The notes under the pieces were generated by a model. It saw only the letters and a list, made by a program, of their open reading frames with translations. It did no database searches and was not told the origin of the DNA. From positions 62,001-126,000 of the forward strand of contig NZ_PUBZ01000033.1 of NCBI RefSeq assembly GCF_003205875.1: DNA of 64,000 nt. The letters run 5' to 3'. Positions 34,968 to 42,920 of this stretch are shown piece by piece (position 1 is the first letter of the stretch; every line of letters starts with the position of its first letter). This DNA comes from Herpetosiphon llansteffanensis (GTDB lineage: Bacteria > Chloroflexota > Chloroflexia > Chloroflexales > Herpetosiphonaceae). A program made the position numbers and the translations under genes.

Positions 34968-35675
34968 ATGTTGCAACTGCAAAATGTACATACCTATTAT
35001 GGCAACATTCATGCGCTCAAGGGCATTTCGCTGGAAATTAATCAAGGCGAAATTGTGACCCTGATTGGCTCGAATGGCGCTGGCAAAAGCACAACCTTGC
35101 GCACAATTTCTGGCATTACACCGCCACGAACTGGCCAAGTGCTGTTTGAAGGCAAGTCATTAAATAGCGTTCCGGCGCATAAAATCGTGTCGCAAGGGAT
35201 TTCGCAATCGCCAGAAGGGCGGCGGATTTTCGCCAACCTCACAGTGCGCGAAAACTTAGAAATGGGCGCATTCACCCGTAACGATAAGGCCGAAATTGCT
35301 AGCGATATGGATCGGGTGTTTGATCTGTTTCCACGCTTGAAGGAGCGGGTTGCTCAGCGTGGCGGCACACTCTCAGGCGGCGAACAGCAAATGTTGGCGA
35401 TTGGCCGAGCACTCATGTCGCGGCCCCGCTTGCTCTTGCTCGATGAACCATCGATGGGCTTGGCTCCAGTGTTGGTTGACCTGATTTTTGAAATTATTCA
35501 AAATATCAACAGCCAAGGCACCACGATTTTGGTGGTCGAGCAAAACGCCTTGATGGCCTTGGGCATCGCCCACCGCGCGTATGTGCTGCAAACTGGAGCA
35601 ATTGTGAAGGCTGGCGATGCGGCCACCTTGCGCGAAGACGAAGACGTGCAAAAGGCCTACTTGGGGATGGAATGA
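34968..35675 (+). CDS. livF: Branched-chain amino-acid-type ABC transporter ATP-binding protein LivF
   Basis: A 235-residue ATPase. Walker A GSNGAGKST near residue 36, Q-loop, signature LSGGEQQMLAIGRAL, Walker B LLLLDEPSMGLAP and the H-loop region VVEQNA (Gln-Asn in place of His, as normal in LivF). I chose ATG at 34968 with AAGGA upstream; the upstream open frame runs through repeat DNA. The stop overlaps the start of the cupin gene by 4 bp. Confidence 0.95.
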   Translation: MLQLQNVHTYYGNIHALKGISLEINQGEIVTLIGSNGAGKSTTLRTISGITPPRTGQVLFEGKSLNSVPAHKIVSQGISQSPEGRRIFANLTVRENLEMGAFTRNDKAEIASDMDRVFDLFPRLKERVAQRGGTLSGGEQQMLAIGRALMSRPRLLLLDEPSMGLAPVLVDLIFEIIQNINSQGTTILVVEQNALMALGIAHRAYVLQTGAIVKAGDAATLREDEDVQKAYLGME

Positions 35676-36046
35676 GCGAACAACCTTACGTGGCGCAGCT
35701 GCGCGAACAAAGCGAGTTTGTCGCTGGCGATGGCTGTCACTTACGCGAACTGCTGCATCCAGAGCGCCATCCAGTCGCGATTGGCTATAGTTTAGCGCAT
35801 GCCTATGTTGAAGTTGCTGGTCGAACTGCCGATCATGTGCTTGAACAATCTGAGGTATACTACATTATCGCTGGACGTGGAACGATGGTGCTTGATGGTC
35901 AAGCCCATGCAGTCGAAGCTGGCTCGTACTACTATATTCCGCCCCGTTGTTCACAATGGCTGCGCAATGATGGCGAGCAACGCTTAGAGTTTTTATGTAT
36001 CGTTGAGCCGCCCTGGACGGCGGCAGGCGAAACTATTACAGAGTAG
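35672..36046 (+). CDS. Cupin-domain protein
   Basis: A 124-residue single-domain cupin. Motif 1 is near residues 38-60 (YSLAHAYVEVAGRTADHVLEQSEVYYIIAGRGTMVLDG) and motif 2 near 84-95 (YYYIPPRCSQWLRN). Of the usual metal ligands, one His (H55) and Glu (E60) are present; the expected second-motif His is replaced by Gln or Cys nearby, so metal binding is uncertain. Its ATG overlaps the livF stop (ATGA), so it is translationally coupled to the importer, which suggests a role in handling the imported compound. A strong terminator follows. Confidence 0.85.
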   Translation: MSEQPYVAQLREQSEFVAGDGCHLRELLHPERHPVAIGYSLAHAYVEVAGRTADHVLEQSEVYYIIAGRGTMVLDGQAHAVEAGSYYYIPPRCSQWLRNDGEQRLEFLCIVEPPWTAAGETITE

Positions 36047-36066
36047 CCTCGCTGATGAGTCTTAAG

Positions 36067-36090
36067 GCGCGGGTCTTCCCGCGCTTTTTT
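36067..36090 (+). terminator. Rho-independent terminator of the liv-cupin operon
   Basis: GCGCGGG (36067-36073) and CCCGCGC (36078-36084) pair around TCTT and are followed by TTTTTT. It begins 20 bp after the cupin stop. Confidence 0.95.
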
Positions 36091-36147
36091 GGTGTCTCTG
36101 TTCCAACCAGCATCGAGCTTTTTAGTGACACACCAAGGTGGAACACG

Positions 36148-37014
36148 ATGGTTTTTGGATTAACCGCTTTAGCAGTAGTGGCCTATTCGGGATTGTCGCT
36201 GCTGTTCAAGGCCCTGGCAAGTCGGACTCGTCCGGCTCAAATGGTTTATGCCTCAAGCGTGATCGCAACGATCTGTGGGCTAATTTATTTTATCGCTAGC
36301 GGCGAATCATGGTCGTGGCCAGCAGCAATTTTGGCGTTTCTGGCAGGCGTGACCTTTTATTTTGCCACGATTGCCCGTGCCAAAGCGCTCGAACATTCGC
36401 CAGCTTCGTTGGTTTTTGCGATCAGCAATTTAGATTTGGTGATTGCTGGGGTGGTGATTTTGCTCTTGCCCGCAGCCTGGAATGCCCTGCAATTTGGCTC
36501 GGTCACGATCAATTTGCCCTCACAGGCTGGCAACCCAACCGTTGGCAATGTGTTGGCCTGTATCTTAACCGCAGTCGCAGTGTTGATTGGGGCGCAAGTT
36601 AAGGGCAGCGAAACCCTGAGCAAAGCTACCTACGTTTGTTTGGGCTTGTTGGTCATTTCGAGCTTTGCCGCCGTCACCTATGCCCGCAATTTTGGTGCCC
36701 AAATTGGCTTGTTGATGTTTGTTGATTTTGCTGCTGGGGTGATTCCTGGCCTTCACCTTACGCCTCAAGTGCGCCGCCACGAGTGGGGTTGGGGCGCAGT
36801 GGTCGGCTTGGTAACCTTTGGCGGCTTTGTAGCGATGATGCATGCCCAAGCAATGTCCGATGCTGCGACCTTGCCATTTGTGTTGCTGGCAATTAACCTC
36901 AAAACCCCAATCACCGCGATTATCGCCGTGCCGCTGTTCCGCGAGCAATTGACCGCACGCAAAATCATCGCCGTAAGCTTGGCAACCCTCGCCTTGTTTA
37001 TTTGGCAAATTTAA
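36148..37014 (+). CDS. EamA/DMT-superfamily transporter-like membrane protein
   Basis: A 288-residue membrane protein with ten short hydrophobic segments, in the pattern of the drug/metabolite transporter superfamily: LTALAVVAYSGLSLLFKALA at the start, AILAFLAGVTFYFATIARAKALEHSPASLVFAISNLDLVIAGVV in the middle, and LAINLKTPITAIIAVPLFREQLTARKIIAVSLATLALFIW at the end. The last block (PLFREQLTxRKIxAxxLxxxAL) is the classic EamA ending. Substrate unknown. I chose ATG at 36148, which is past the upstream terminator; an ATG at 36055 would put the terminator inside the gene. Confidence 0.82.
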   Translation: MVFGLTALAVVAYSGLSLLFKALASRTRPAQMVYASSVIATICGLIYFIASGESWSWPAAILAFLAGVTFYFATIARAKALEHSPASLVFAISNLDLVIAGVVILLLPAAWNALQFGSVTINLPSQAGNPTVGNVLACILTAVAVLIGAQVKGSETLSKATYVCLGLLVISSFAAVTYARNFGAQIGLLMFVDFAAGVIPGLHLTPQVRRHEWGWGAVVGLVTFGGFVAMMHAQAMSDAATLPFVLLAINLKTPITAIIAVPLFREQLTARKIIAVSLATLALFIWQI

Positions 37015-37659
37015 TTTTGGAGGTCAGGGATTGGGGGTCGGGAGTTGGGGATCGGGAGTCCGCATACTTCTCAGTTGTTTCACGGGTTTAAGATCCCCTC
37101 ACCCCAACCCCTCTCCCGTGCGCGGGCGAGGTGCTTTCCCATAGTGGTCGCGATACCTAGTAAAACACGGATGCTCCCCCTCGCCCGCGTTCAGTGGGAG
37201 AGGGGGTTGGGGGGTGAGGGAACGCTTACAAGGGTCGGTGTTAAGATCCCCTCACCCCAACCCCTCTCCCATCCACTGGGAGAGGGGCTTTAACACCGTG
37301 GTTTTACCACTATTTTTGGTACTCAATGGGCAGCTCCCCCTCGCCCGCGTTCAGTGGGAGAGGGGTTGGGGGGTGAGGGAATGCTTACAAGGGTCGGTGT
37401 TAAGATCCCCCCACCCCAACCCCTCTCCCATCCACTGGGAGAGGGGCTTTAACACCGTGGTTCTCCCCCAATTCATTGGTAAAAAAGAGTCGGCTCCCCC
37501 TCGCCCGCGTTCAGTGGGAGAGGGGGTTGGGGGGTGAGGGAACTATCCACATCCGCAAGCCAATAGCCTAAAGCCTATTCGCCTTCGTGTCCTTCGTGGT
37601 TTCCGTAACTAGCCAATTCCTCTTCATCCCTCATCCTTCATCCTTCATCCTTCGCAAAA
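37015..37659. repeat. Tandem array of three REPIN-like composite repeats, plus word repeats
   Basis: After 'gtcagggattgggggtcggg' words (37020-37065) come three head-to-tail units at about 37091-37243, 37244-37402 and 37403-37542. Each has a first palindrome (CCCCTCACCCCAACCCCTC... with GAGGGG), a core of about 55-65 nt (CTTT..AC.CCGTGGTT ... GGCTCCCC) and a second palindrome that ends in GGGGGGTGAGGGAA; GCTTACAAGGGTCGGTGTTA links the units. From 37560 follow 'agccaatagcc', 'ccttcgtgtccttcgtgg' and 'tcatccctcatccttcatcc' words. Several ORFs that cross this block are artefacts. Confidence 0.85.
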
Positions 37660-38676
37660 CTACTCTTCAGCAGTGGCCAAATCGGTTTTGAGCAAGGCAT
37701 CGCCCAGCGGGTAGCGCAACGAAACCAAGAAGCCAAGCACCACATTAATCACATTCAACACCAAAAATAGGGTCGAGATGCCAAGTGCCAAGCTGGTAGC
37801 TTGCTCGCTGGTAAAGCTGCCGCCAGCAACCGGCACCATCTGACCAGTCTGGGCCAAATTGGTCATAATCAAAATCATCACCACATCGCGAATCCCAATC
37901 CCAGCAATTGAGATAACACTCACCAAGGAGATAATTGCAATCATGGCCATATACGGGCCAATATCAATCTTGACTCCGGTGGCCAGAAACAGCAAATAGA
38001 GCCGCACGAACGTCCAGCCCAAGGTCAGGAACGAAAACAGCACCAAGGTCACGATGCGGCTGAGCGGCATATGCAAAACGCGATCTTTCAAGCCAGCCTT
38101 GACCGCCAATTGGCGCAATTTGGCAGGCACAACCACGGGCAAAATTTTGGTGCTAAACCAACGTCGCAAGCCAGCACTGGCCAAAATTGCCACGCCAACC
38201 ACCACGCCCAACAGCGAGGCGATAATCAACAGTTGCACATTGCCCGGCAAAAAGGTGCGATAAAAATACAAACCTGAGCCAGCAATAATGCCCATAATCG
38301 CCACATCGAAGAAGCGATCAACCACAATCGAGAGCAAGCTTGGCCCCAAGGGATGGCCTTCGCGGCGCAAATACCAGGCCTTAACTGCATCGCCGCCCTG
38401 CCCAGGCGTGACCGAGCCAACAAAAATCCCCAAGGTATACAGTAGCGAGGCAAACCATGGGCTAATGTTGATGTTCCAGCCTTGCAAAATCAAGCGCCAG
38501 CGCCAACCCTTGGAATAGAGAAACGGGAACACCAGCACAACCGAGGCCGCAAACAGCAATGGATCGGTCGTGCGAATCACATTCCAAATACTCGTCAGAT
38601 CGTTGGTAGCCAGAAACCAAATCAAAATTGCTGGCCCCAACGCCGTCAAAAGCCCATTGATAATTCTTTTTTTCAT
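37660..38676 (-). CDS. Lysylphosphatidylglycerol synthase-type flippase family (UPF0104) membrane protein
   Basis: A 338-residue membrane protein with about eight segments and the family blocks KGWRWRLILQG, GSVTPGQGGDAVKAWYLRREGHP, SLLSIVVDRFFDV and SIAGIGIRDVVMI. These belong to the LPG synthase TM / AglD-like family (COG0392), often next to GT2 enzymes and thought to move lipid-linked substrates. Its ATG overlaps the stop of the upstream GT2 gene by 4 bp, so the two are a functional pair. A direct role in glycolipid or polyisoprenyl-sugar export is inference. Confidence 0.85.
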   Translation of the reverse strand: MKKRIINGLLTALGPAILIWFLATNDLTSIWNVIRTTDPLLFAASVVLVFPFLYSKGWRWRLILQGWNINISPWFASLLYTLGIFVGSVTPGQGGDAVKAWYLRREGHPLGPSLLSIVVDRFFDVAIMGIIAGSGLYFYRTFLPGNVQLLIIASLLGVVVGVAILASAGLRRWFSTKILPVVVPAKLRQLAVKAGLKDRVLHMPLSRIVTLVLFSFLTLGWTFVRLYLLFLATGVKIDIGPYMAMIAIISLVSVISIAGIGIRDVVMILIMTNLAQTGQMVPVAGGSFTSEQATSLALGISTLFLVLNVINVVLGFLVSLRYPLGDALLKTDLATAEE

Positions 38677-39590
38677 TGGCGAATCCGTTCAAAGCGCAGG
38701 GCCGCAATTGTTTCGGCCAGCAAGCCAAAACAGAAGAAAAACATGGTTGCAATTAAACAAAATAAGGCCGTCGGCGGCAAATGCAACCAGTTATTATCGT
38801 TCAGCGCGCCAAGCACATACGAAATAATACACAGCACAAAGAAAAAGCCACTAACTGGCATAAACACGCGAATTGGATTAAACAGGCTGATAATGCGCAA
38901 AATGATGATCGTAAATTTAAAGCCATTTTTCAGCAGCTTTTGCTTGGAGCGACCACCTTGGCGGCGTTGCATGGCGATTGGCTCAAAGCGCACGTGGTAG
39001 CCAGCTTTGGCAAAGGCCAAAGCACTGGTGGTTGGCCACGAAAATTGGTTTGGCAGTAGGTGAATATAATCAAGCAAAATCGAACGCCGAAAGGCCCGAA
39101 AGCCCGAGGTTAAATCTTGCATTTCCATGCCAGTCAGATACGAGCCTAAGCCGTTCAAGGCACTATTACCCAACCAACGCAGCCAATTTTCTTGGCCTGC
39201 GCGCGAACGAGCGCCAATCACCATATCGTAAGCACCGATATAGCTCAATAGGCGTTCGATGTCGGCAGGGTTGTGCTGGCCATCGCCATCCATAATAATC
39301 ACGATTTCGCCAGTTGCGGCGCGAACACCAGTTTTGACCCCAGCGCCGTTGCCAATGTTATAAGGACGGGTGATCACGCGCGCACCAGCTTCGGTGGCAA
39401 TTGCCACGGTAGCATCAGCAGAATGATCATCAACCACGATAATTTCAAGTTCAGGGTAGCGTGTGCGAACCTCGTGCACCACCCCGCCAATTGTTGCGGC
39501 TTCATTAAAGGCTGGAATCACAATGCTCACCGTCCAAGGAAACGGTGATGACGTTGTGGTTTGAGCACTTGCAAGCGTTGTGCGTTCCAC
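38673..39590 (-). CDS. GT2 glycosyltransferase (dolichol-phosphate mannosyltransferase-like) with C-terminal membrane segments
   Basis: A 305-residue family 2 glycosyltransferase. The GT-A domain shows SIVIPAFNEAATIGGVV (about 21-37), IIVVDDHSAD (49-58), GNGAGVKTGV and the metal-binding DGDGQH (about 100-105), then QDLTSGFRAFRR and FSWPTTSALA. Two hydrophobic segments lie near the C-terminus (about 235-255 and 268-292), as in DPM1/GtrB-like enzymes that load sugar on a polyisoprenyl phosphate at the membrane. The start ATG at 39590 has GGAGG upstream. The flippase-like gene overlaps its stop by 4 bp. Confidence 0.92.
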   Translation of the reverse strand: MERTTLASAQTTTSSPFPWTVSIVIPAFNEAATIGGVVHEVRTRYPELEIIVVDDHSADATVAIATEAGARVITRPYNIGNGAGVKTGVRAATGEIVIIMDGDGQHNPADIERLLSYIGAYDMVIGARSRAGQENWLRWLGNSALNGLGSYLTGMEMQDLTSGFRAFRRSILLDYIHLLPNQFSWPTTSALAFAKAGYHVRFEPIAMQRRQGGRSKQKLLKNGFKFTIIILRIISLFNPIRVFMPVSGFFFVLCIISYVLGALNDNNWLHLPPTALFCLIATMFFFCFGLLAETIAALRFERIRQ

Positions 39591-39628
39591 AGTTGAACCT
39601 CCGGAGAGGCATTGTACCAGAAACTAGC

Positions 39629-40264
39629 CTAACGCAAACGCGCTGCTTGCGGCCATAATTGCAGTGCATTCGCCACAATCGCTTGCAGTTGGTTGGTGCT
39701 TGCTCCCAAACGCGCTTGCAACGACATGCCTTGCAACACACAAACGAAAAATTGGGCTAACTCTTCAGCATTCGTGGTGGCTGGCAGCTCGCCAGTTTGC
39801 ACGCCCAAAGCCACTAATTCGTCGATTTTGCTCATGCGTTGCTGGCAGCGTTGCACAATTGCCTGCTCAATTTCATACGAATCGTAGGTTGCTGAAATAC
39901 TAGCCAGCACAAAGCAGCCAGCTGGATAGGCCGCATCGCTAAATGCTTCAGCCGCCCGTTGCAACAGTTGGGCGAGCATCGCCCGTGGCGAGCGTTGATC
40001 GCTTGGCATGGCGTAGACATAGGCTCCCCGCGTCGCCAAATAATGGTCAAGCGCTTCGAGAAAAAAGGCCTGCTTGCTGCCAAACGCCGCATATAAACTT
40101 GGCGGATTAATCCCCAAGCAGCTCGTCAGATCAGCCATCGAGAGCGTTTCATAGCCATGTTGCCAAAATTGGCGCATCGCACACTCCAAGGCATTGGTGC
40201 GATCAAATTCACGTGGTCGGCCACGCCGTTGAGTGCTTGGATTTGAAAGTTCTTGCTCTGCCAT
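39629..40264 (-). CDS. TetR-family transcriptional regulator
   Basis: A 211-residue TetR/AcrR-type repressor. The HTH is clear: RTNALECAMRQFWQHGYETLSMADLTSCLGINPPSLYAAFGSKQAFFLEALDHYL. The C-terminal ligand domain (TetR_C_16-like: AYPAGCFVLASISATYD...) resembles regulators of the YcdC/AcrR type. I chose ATG at 40264 with AGGGG upstream; a GTG one codon earlier is possible. A palindromic operator candidate lies about 45 bp upstream. The regulated gene other than itself is not evident; the flippase/GT2 pair lies directly downstream on the same strand. Confidence 0.9.
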   Translation of the reverse strand: MAEQELSNPSTQRRGRPREFDRTNALECAMRQFWQHGYETLSMADLTSCLGINPPSLYAAFGSKQAFFLEALDHYLATRGAYVYAMPSDQRSPRAMLAQLLQRAAEAFSDAAYPAGCFVLASISATYDSYEIEQAIVQRCQQRMSKIDELVALGVQTGELPATTNAEELAQFFVCVLQGMSLQARLGASTNQLQAIVANALQLWPQAARLR

Positions 40265-40306
40265 CACATCCCCTTGCTTTGAGTATTTAGTGTTATTATA
40301 CTATTC

Positions 40307-40322
40307 TGTAATAATCATTACA
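40307..40322. promoter_or_regulatory. Candidate TetR-type operator
   Basis: TGTAAT-AATC-ATTACA, a perfect dyad of 6-bp arms with a 4-bp centre, inside an AT-rich region 43 bp upstream of the TetR gene start. Suggests autoregulation. Confidence 0.5.
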
Positions 40323-40635
40323 CAATTATTATACCGACTTTAGCAGCAAGGAGCAAGAACGAGGCACGATCCCCTCACCCCAACCCCTCTCCCACGTGGC
40401 GGGCGAGGGGCTTTCATTCCGTGGTTCTGCCGCACTATACGGTGAAAACCGATGCCCCCCTCGCCCGCGTCCAGTGGACTCTTACAAGGGTAGGTTGTGA
40501 AGATCCCCTCACCCGTGGCGCGGGCGAGGGGCTTTAGGTTTTACCACCATGTGGCACTAAATAATGGTCGGCTCCCCCTCGCCCGCGTCCAGTGGGCGAG
40601 GAGGCTGGGGGTGAGGGAACCACTAAAACAACCAA

Positions 40636-40665
40636 CCGCCCTTGATCTTAAGCAATCAAGGGCGG
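40636..40665 (-). terminator. Terminator of the UDP-sugar dehydrogenase gene
   Basis: CCGCCCTTGAT pairs with ATCAAGGGCGG around an 8-nt loop, 18 bp past the stop. On the minus strand it is followed by TTGGTTGTTTT. Confidence 0.75.
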
Positions 40666-40682
40666 CTGCGCGTAAAACGAAG

Positions 40683-42059
40683 CTATTTGTCTAAGTAAGG
40701 CGAGCCTACCGCCAAGTAGCTGTAGCCGCGTTCGACCAACTCATCGTAGTCGGGAATCATGCGGCGACCATCGATGATCAAATATGGCGCTGGCACGGTG
40801 CTTTCAATTGTGCTCGAAAGCCCACGGAATTCTTCCCAGTCGGTCGAGATAAACAGAATATCGCTTCCTTCAAGGGCTGCCTTGGCCGATGAGTGATAGG
40901 TAATGCGCTCGAACAAATGGTTGTGTTCGGCGTTGAAGAAGCGTTTGGCTTCTTCTTCGGCCATTGGGTCGTAGGCGCGAATTTCCTTGACCCCACGGCC
41001 AAGCAAGCTTTCGACAACCTTCAAGGCCGAGGCATCGCGCATGTCGTTGGTGCGTTGCTTAAACGATAAACCCAACAACGCCACAACTTTGTTGTTGAAC
41101 TTCACGCCAGCTTCAGCAGCAGCCCGATCGATCAAATAGGTCTTTTGATATTCGTTGATTTCATAGACCGATTCAAGCAAATCGGTGCTTTGGTTGCGGC
41201 TCTTGAGCTGATAGATCAACGATTGAATATCTTTGCCAAAGCACGAACCACCAGCACCGTTGGAAACAAACGAACCCCATTTGCTGATACGGGTATCGGC
41301 AGTTACGCCGCGCTTGAGGTCTTCCATACGCACGTTTGGCACCGATTCTGCCAAGCGGCCACCAACTCCGTTCCAGAACGAAATGTAGGTCAGCAACAAC
41401 GTGTTGGCAACATACTTAATCGATTCGGCAGTTTCGGGCGTGGTTTCGATAAAGGCAATCCGCACGTGGTTGATAAATTGCGAGTAGATGCGACGCAAAA
41501 TGCGGAAATCGTCCTCGGTATCGGCCCCAACCACCACCCGATCAGGATGGCGCGATTTTTCAACCGCGTTGCCTTCGGGCAAGAATTCGGGGTTCGAGGC
41601 AATGCCCACGTTTGGCACATTATGGCTTTTCAATATTTGCTCAAGTTGGCGACCAGTGCCAACGGGCACGGTGCTCTTGTTGATAATCACCACGCGGCGT
41701 TGATCTTCACGTTTGGCCAACAACTTGGCCAAATGATTGACCGCATCGAAGTAGTAGCTCAAATTCGAGGAGCCATCGCGATTGGGCGGGGTTGGCAAAC
41801 ACAAGAAAAAGGCATCGACACCTTCGATTACTGGCTCAAGATCATCAATGAAATGCAGGGAACGATCGATATTTTCTTGGATAATACTAGCTAAGCCTGG
41901 CTCATTGACATATTTTTCAATTTCTTCGCGCTTGGCGGTTTTGTAGGCCGCAATCCGCTTGGTATCAATATCATAGGCATAGACTTCATGACCATATTCT
42001 GAGCAGACCGCAGCGTGGGGTAAGCCCACAAAACCTGTTCCTGCAACGACGATCTTCAT
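40683..42059 (-). CDS. ugd: UDP-glucose 6-dehydrogenase-like nucleotide-sugar dehydrogenase
   Basis: A 458-residue enzyme that would oxidise a UDP-sugar to the uronate in two NAD-dependent steps. N-terminal Rossmann GTGFVGLPHAAV (about 7-18), then NKSTVPVGTG, NPEFLPEGNAV, and the catalytic cysteine block NGAGGSCFGKDIQSL. The C-terminal domain begins at VVALLGLSFKQRTNDMRDASALKVV. I chose ATG at 42059 with AAGGAG upstream. UDP-glucose is the most likely substrate, but UDP-ManNAc or UDP-GlcNAc dehydrogenases share these blocks. Possibly linked to the nearby GT2/flippase pair in surface-polymer synthesis. Confidence 0.9.
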   Translation of the reverse strand: MKIVVAGTGFVGLPHAAVCSEYGHEVYAYDIDTKRIAAYKTAKREEIEKYVNEPGLASIIQENIDRSLHFIDDLEPVIEGVDAFFLCLPTPPNRDGSSNLSYYFDAVNHLAKLLAKREDQRRVVIINKSTVPVGTGRQLEQILKSHNVPNVGIASNPEFLPEGNAVEKSRHPDRVVVGADTEDDFRILRRIYSQFINHVRIAFIETTPETAESIKYVANTLLLTYISFWNGVGGRLAESVPNVRMEDLKRGVTADTRISKWGSFVSNGAGGSCFGKDIQSLIYQLKSRNQSTDLLESVYEINEYQKTYLIDRAAAEAGVKFNNKVVALLGLSFKQRTNDMRDASALKVVESLLGRGVKEIRAYDPMAEEEAKRFFNAEHNHLFERITYHSSAKAALEGSDILFISTDWEEFRGLSSTIESTVPAPYLIIDGRRMIPDYDELVERGYSYLAVGSPYLDK

Positions 42060-42259
42060 GCAAGCTCCTTCAGTAGGCCACTTCGACGGTGGAAGCAAGC
42101 GCAACCATTGAATAACAAACGGCACCGTCCCATCTTAACTAGCGAACAATAACCAAACATCCTCATTGATGGTAGCGTGCCCTCAGCGCACCTGACAACC
42201 ACAGGTATCAGCCATGAATCTATGCATCATAGCCAACATGCAGCATTTGTGCAACAGGA

Positions 42260-42895
42260 CTATTCGACCATTCCAGCCTGACGCTGAAGGCGTAGCGCCA
42301 AGCGTTCGCGCAAGTCACCTAAGCGTTGTTGGTAGCTTGGCTCAGTAATCACATCAGTCCACATAATCAGGGCATCTTCGCCGTTATCGGTGTAGTAGCG
42401 CACCCGCGTGCCGCTTGGCTCGAAGCCATATTTCAAATACAAGCGTTGCGCCGATTCGTTCGAGATGCGCACTTCCAAGGTTAGGCGGGTTGCGCCCATA
42501 TCAACGCCTTGGTCGATCAAGCCATTCAGCAAGAGTTCGCCGAGGCCTTGGCCGCGCTGCGAGGGAGTCACCGCAATCGTTGTGATATGGCCTTCATCAA
42601 TCATCAACCACAAACCAGCATAACCGACCAACGGATACGGACTGACAATCTGCGGCTTGGTAAACACCGACGGCAGCAAGGTTTGGAGCAACGAGCGCTT
42701 TGGCACATACGGCATAATTGGCTCATCGGGCGGCAAGGTCGGGCTAGAACGAGCCACAATATAGCGGCTGGTTGCTGGCGAGCTTAATTCGCGGCGATAG
42801 GTATTGGCCGACCATGGCGCAGAAAAACTTTGGCGCTCAATTTCTTGCACACGCGGAATATCATCCTCGTGCATAGCCTTTAGGAAGTAGTACAT
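42260..42895 (-). CDS. rimI: RimI-type ribosomal protein alanine N-acetyltransferase
   Basis: A 211-residue GNAT acetyltransferase. RimI features: DIPRVQEIERQSFSAPWS at the N-terminus, ITTIAVTPSQRGQGLGELLLNGLI (acetyl-CoA loop), RLTLEVRISNESAQRLYLKYGFE, and RVRYYTDNGEDALIMW. Compared with E. coli RimI (148 residues) it has an insert of about 40 residues after residue 48 (SSPTLPPDEPIMPYVPKRS...) and a 35-residue basic C-terminal tail. It lies 25 bp after a lipoprotein gene on the same strand. No tsaB/tsaD neighbours. Confidence 0.85.
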   Translation of the reverse strand: MYYFLKAMHEDDIPRVQEIERQSFSAPWSANTYRRELSSPATSRYIVARSSPTLPPDEPIMPYVPKRSLLQTLLPSVFTKPQIVSPYPLVGYAGLWLMIDEGHITTIAVTPSQRGQGLGELLLNGLIDQGVDMGATRLTLEVRISNESAQRLYLKYGFEPSGTRVRYYTDNGEDALIMWTDVITEPSYQQRLGDLRERLALRLQRQAGMVE

Positions 42896-42920
42896 TGCAG
42901 CCTTCTATGCTGATGAATGC

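Larger units (their letters stand above)
40265..40682. repeat. TetR promoter region and two REPIN-like repeat units
   Basis: From 40265 to 40340 an AT-rich promoter region with a palindrome. From about 40368 to 40620 two units of the GC-rich composite repeat (first palindrome CCCCTCACCC..., core with CCGTGGTTCTGCC..ACGGTGAAAACCG, second palindrome partly deleted in the first unit: 'gcgtccagtggactcttacaagggtagg'). The second unit ends at GGGGGTGAGGGAAC. An ORF across it is not real. The ugd terminator follows. Confidence 0.75.

Noticed and set aside
36052-36066. CTGATGAG just after the cupin stop looked like the core of a hammerhead ribozyme.
   Set aside because: A matching GAAA exists upstream (GCGAAAC) but stems I and III cannot be formed with the required A-U closing pair, so it is a chance match next to a normal terminator.
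37045-37545. Several ORFs of 82-107 codons and a CRISPR-like regular spacing of repeats.
   Set aside because: The units are composed of adjacent palindromes with a variable core and are 140-159 bp long; there are no short constant repeats with unique spacers and no cas genes. The ORFs are translations of repeat DNA.
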